Below, one piece after another: positions 61,611-64,000 of a stretch of DNA of 64,000 nt (the first letter of the stretch is position 1; the number at the start of each line of letters is the position of its first letter). Origin of the DNA: Bin76 sp963665765 (lineage in GTDB: Bacteria > Actinomycetota > Acidimicrobiia > Spongiisociales > ZC4RG35). Under the pieces are notes generated by a model that was not told where the DNA came from, did no database searches, and saw only the letters and a program-made list of their open reading frames with translations. The position numbers were made by a program, and so were the translations under genes. Location of the stretch: positions 2,232,001-2,296,000 of the forward strand of contig OY762464.1 in NCBI GenBank assembly GCA_963665765.1, read 5' to 3'.

Positions 61611-62927
61611 ATGATGGAAATCGATTTTCCCCCGGTGATGGAAATTCCGCACCGCCGGCGTCCGGTGGACGGGGTGGTGCGCCCCCCCGGGTCCAAAAGC
61701 ATTACCAACCGGGCACTGGTGATCGCCGCGCTCGCCAGGGGCGTCAGCCGGTTGGAGGGACCGTTGCAGGCTCGTGACACCGAGGTGATGCGCGCCGGAC
61801 TGCGACAATTGGGGGTACTGATCGACGACGTTGACGATCCGTGGCTGGTGTTGGGGACCGCGGGGGTGCTGTCGGCCCCCGACGGGGTGCTGGACGTGGG
61901 CGCTTCGGGCACCACCGCCCGTTTCATCACCGCGGTGGCGTCACTGGCGCCCGGGCCGGTGAGGATCGACGGAACCGAGCGGATGCGGGAGCGTCCCATC
62001 GATGATCTGGCCATGGCCCTGAGACAGGCCGGGGCGCAGATTCAGACCACCGGAGGCTTCTTTCCCCTGACCATCGGGGGAGGCGGGCTGTCCGGCGGGG
62101 TGATCCACGTGGACGTGTCCCGGTCTTCGCAGTATCTCTCGGCGCTTTTGATGGTGGCGCCCCTGGCGGAAGCGGAGATGGTGATCAGCACCCGGGGCGA
62201 GATGGTGTCGGGGCCCTATGTGCAGACCACTTTGGAGGTGATGGAGGCTTTCGGCGGGGTGGTGCAAAGCGAGGGTGGGAGGTCCTTTCGGGTGCGGCCG
62301 GGAGGGTACCGGGCCACCCATCTTGAGATCGAGGCCGACGCCTCCGCCGCGGTATACCCGATGGCGGCGGCAGCCATCACCGGCGGAGTGGTGGGTATCG
62401 AGGGTCTGGTGGAGGGATCCACCCAGGCCGATTTGGCAGTGGGGGAAGTGTTGGAGGAGATGGGATGTCGGGTGCTGTGGCTGGGCGCCCGCCTGGTGGT
62501 GGAGGGACCTGCCGACGGGGTGCTGCGGGGGGCGGATCGGGATATGAGCAGCATGCCCGACGGAGCACTGGGCATCTCGGTGGTGTGTCTTTTCGCCCGG
62601 GGGCCGAGTCGGCTGCGAGGCCTGGGAACCCTGCGTCTCAAGGAGACCGACCGGTTGGCGGCCCTGGGAGCTGAGCTTTCCCGGGCCGGAGCGGAGGCGC
62701 AGGTGGAGGGCGACGACCTGATTATCAGACCCGGTCGGCTTCGTCCCGCCCGCTTCCACACCTACGACGATCATCGGATGGCCATGTCCTTTGCCTTGGT
62801 GGGCCTTCGCCAACCCGGGGTGGAGATACTGGACCCGGGTTGCGTCACCAAGACCTGGCCGGGCTACTTCACCATGTTGGAGAGGCTGCACACTGGCAAG
62901 GAGTGCGGTAGCGGCGTCAGTCAATAG
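61611..62927 (+). CDS. aroA: 3-phosphoshikimate 1-carboxyvinyltransferase (EPSP synthase)
   Basis: The protein is 438 residues. PPGSKSITNRALVIAALARG (about 26-45) is the shikimate-phosphate loop. DVGASGTTARFITAVASL, RMRERPIDDL, SRSSQYLSALLM, LRLKETDRLAALGAEL (about 341-356) and YDDHRMAMSFAL near 385 are all canonical. It makes the last precursor before chorismate. Its end overlaps the converging restriction gene by 11 bases. Confidence 0.95.
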   Translation: MMEIDFPPVMEIPHRRRPVDGVVRPPGSKSITNRALVIAALARGVSRLEGPLQARDTEVMRAGLRQLGVLIDDVDDPWLVLGTAGVLSAPDGVLDVGASGTTARFITAVASLAPGPVRIDGTERMRERPIDDLAMALRQAGAQIQTTGGFFPLTIGGGGLSGGVIHVDVSRSSQYLSALLMVAPLAEAEMVISTRGEMVSGPYVQTTLEVMEAFGGVVQSEGGRSFRVRPGGYRATHLEIEADASAAVYPMAAAAITGGVVGIEGLVEGSTQADLAVGEVLEEMGCRVLWLGARLVVEGPADGVLRGADRDMSSMPDGALGISVVCLFARGPSRLRGLGTLRLKETDRLAALGAELSRAGAEAQVEGDDLIIRPGRLRPARFHTYDDHRMAMSFALVGLRQPGVEILDPGCVTKTWPGYFTMLERLHTGKECGSGVSQ

Positions 62928-64000
62928 TGGCTCGAGGCCAAACGCGAGTTGCGTAGGCAGCTAGGAATCGACCGCGGTCGGTGATGGTCTTCTCATTCCA
63001 TTTATCCCATTTACTGTTTTGGATGAGGTCAATGTTCATTCTGAGCGTGGTGAACTGTTGAAGTGCTCTTCGTTTGTTGGTCCAGCTATGGTTAGATTGT
63101 AATTTGTTTAGTGGACTGTTAAGGAGCGTGAGGTTACCAATCCGGTGTATATGATCATTACGGCGTTGCTTGGCAAGTAGCAATTCGTTTCCTTCTGCTT
63201 TGATGCGCCAGTTGTCTTCCCACTTCTGCGGCATTATATGTTCGATGGTTAGATTATTGTAGTTGACTATAGCTTTTTCGATTTGCGGGTTTTCAGATCG
63301 TATTTGCTCTTCAATGCCGCCCAAGATAATCTTGATAACATATTGTGCCATCCGAGCATAAAAGTCATTTCTCTCGAAGCAATCAATGAGAGTCTTATCA
63401 GAAGGCCATCTAGCACTCCCTTCCAATCTGCAAAAGGCTTCACGTATGACTACATTGATTTGATCTGATGAACTCTGTCCAGGTTGTCGGGCCGTTTGGA
63501 GTATACTCCAGAAAATCTTCGCATATTCTCGAGTGCTATCCCGGGTAACGACGCGACGAATGAGATATGATTCAATGTCCAATACTGCTTGTTCGTAACC
63601 TGAAGTCTCAAGATTGCCGTACGTTGCTTGCTGCTTTAACCATAAGAGCAAAGGTATGACTGTAACATAACCCAGCTCTCGAATCCTGTGCAGTGCTGTT
63701 GCTATGCGAGGACTCTCTATCCTTTGGGCGTAGATGTCTTGATAGTGGTTGGCGTATTCCGATATTTCACTAAGGACGAGTTCCATCTCCAAGGCACAAG
63801 TAGCCAAGTATCGCCGCATCTGGCCATACAACCTCTTGGTGTCATACATTGGCTTGTCAGAGACTGCAGTCAACCACGCAGCCAGCAGTCGATCTGTGTG
63901 AGCTCGGGCGGCATGTCCGCTCCCTACTTTCTGCTTCCACCATTTGTCGTCGAATGATCCCCAATATTGATCGTACAAGTGGTTGATGTCATATTGTTCC
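62917..64000 (-). CDS. GmrSD-type (DUF262/DUF1524) restriction protein, partial
   Basis: The reading frame is open to the window's right edge, so the N-terminal part (DUF262 with its NTPase-like motif) lies outside; about 360 C-terminal residues are visible. The DUF1524 HNH-type nuclease is clear: NLTIEHIMPQKWEDNW, then HRIGNLTLLNSPLNKLQSNH and KRRALQQF. These type IV enzymes cut DNA with glucosylated hydroxymethylcytosine, or more generally modified phage DNA. Base composition is obviously A+T-richer than the rest of the window, which marks it as acquired. It converges on aroA with an 11-base overlap. Confidence 0.85.
   Translation of the reverse strand, partial: EQYDINHLYDQYWGSFDDKWWKQKVGSGHAARAHTDRLLAAWLTAVSDKPMYDTKRLYGQMRRYLATCALEMELVLSEISEYANHYQDIYAQRIESPRIATALHRIRELGYVTVIPLLLWLKQQATYGNLETSGYEQAVLDIESYLIRRVVTRDSTREYAKIFWSILQTARQPGQSSSDQINVVIREAFCRLEGSARWPSDKTLIDCFERNDFYARMAQYVIKIILGGIEEQIRSENPQIEKAIVNYNNLTIEHIMPQKWEDNWRIKAEGNELLLAKQRRNDHIHRIGNLTLLNSPLNKLQSNHSWTNKRRALQQFTTLRMNIDLIQNSKWDKWNEKTITDRGRFLAAYATRVWPRATID

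Noticed and set aside
1..64000. CRISPR arrays, rRNA operons, prophage structural genes, replication origin
   Set aside because: No regularly spaced repeats, no rRNA sequence, no capsid/tail/terminase genes and no dnaA or DnaA-box cluster were seen.

Overview
The window is a 64 kb piece of a high-G+C chromosome, most likely from an actinobacterium. The evidence is a mycothione reductase, a second mycothiol-type deacetylase/amidase, TlyA, and the gene orders hpf-secA-prfB-ftsE-ftsX-M23-smpB-ssrA and tlyA-nadK-recN / pyrG-nudix-xerD ... scpA-scpB-rluB-aroA. An Acidimicrobiia-like lineage is my best guess, but this is inference from gene order and not a measured phylogeny. I found no rRNA, tRNA or CRISPR array; the only structured RNA gene I can support is the tmRNA.

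Layout. 1-12.5 kb is core: the end of an M16 peptidase, dapB, a small broken ORF, dapA, ribonuclease J, comF, long-form hpf, secA, prfB (with its programmed +1 frameshift), ftsE, ftsX, an EnvC-like M23 peptidase, smpB and ssrA. About 12.9-26.3 kb is an accessory island that begins a few bases after the tmRNA 3' end. It holds an IS relic, a complete four-gene Wadjet-type anti-plasmid operon (SMC-like JetC first, then JetA, JetB, JetD), a second end of the same IS family, and then debris: a truncated BrnT/BrnA-like pair next to an IS3 fragment, a DUF4160/DUF2442/DUF4160 cluster with one frameshifted member, a third transposase relic, two small unknown ORFs, and an XRE regulator followed by a frameshifted nucleotidyltransferase.

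26.4-36.8 kb returns to metabolic genes: mycothione reductase, alanine dehydrogenase, a MacB/LolD-like ABC exporter pair, and a minus-strand cluster (fused alpha-beta 2-oxoacid dehydrogenase E1, LOG-like protein, NUDIX-phosphatase fusion, GntR/FCD regulator). 36.9-46.6 kb is a compact four-gene plus-strand operon that I find the most unusual part: a small 3-TM protein, a secreted/anchored von Willebrand A protein with three tandem repeats, a 1109-residue tubulin/FtsZ-superfamily protein, and a 986-residue protein with six central membrane helices. It looks like a cytoskeletal/membrane-remodelling machine sensed or gated from outside the cell.

46.6-62.9 kb is mostly core: PIG-L deacetylase, methyltransferase, a small ORF, tlyA, nadK, recN, a DUF4143 AAA ATPase, enoyl-CoA hydratase and acyl-CoA ligase, pyrG, NUDIX, xerD, a DksA-like zinc finger, an HD protein, scpA, scpB, a pseudouridine synthase and aroA. 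The right edge (62.9-64 kb) is a clearly A+T-richer, incomplete GmrSD-type (DUF262/DUF1524) restriction gene whose end overlaps aroA tail to tail. Wadjet, the GmrSD gene and the toxin-antitoxin remnants make this a chromosome segment repeatedly visited by defence and mobile elements.
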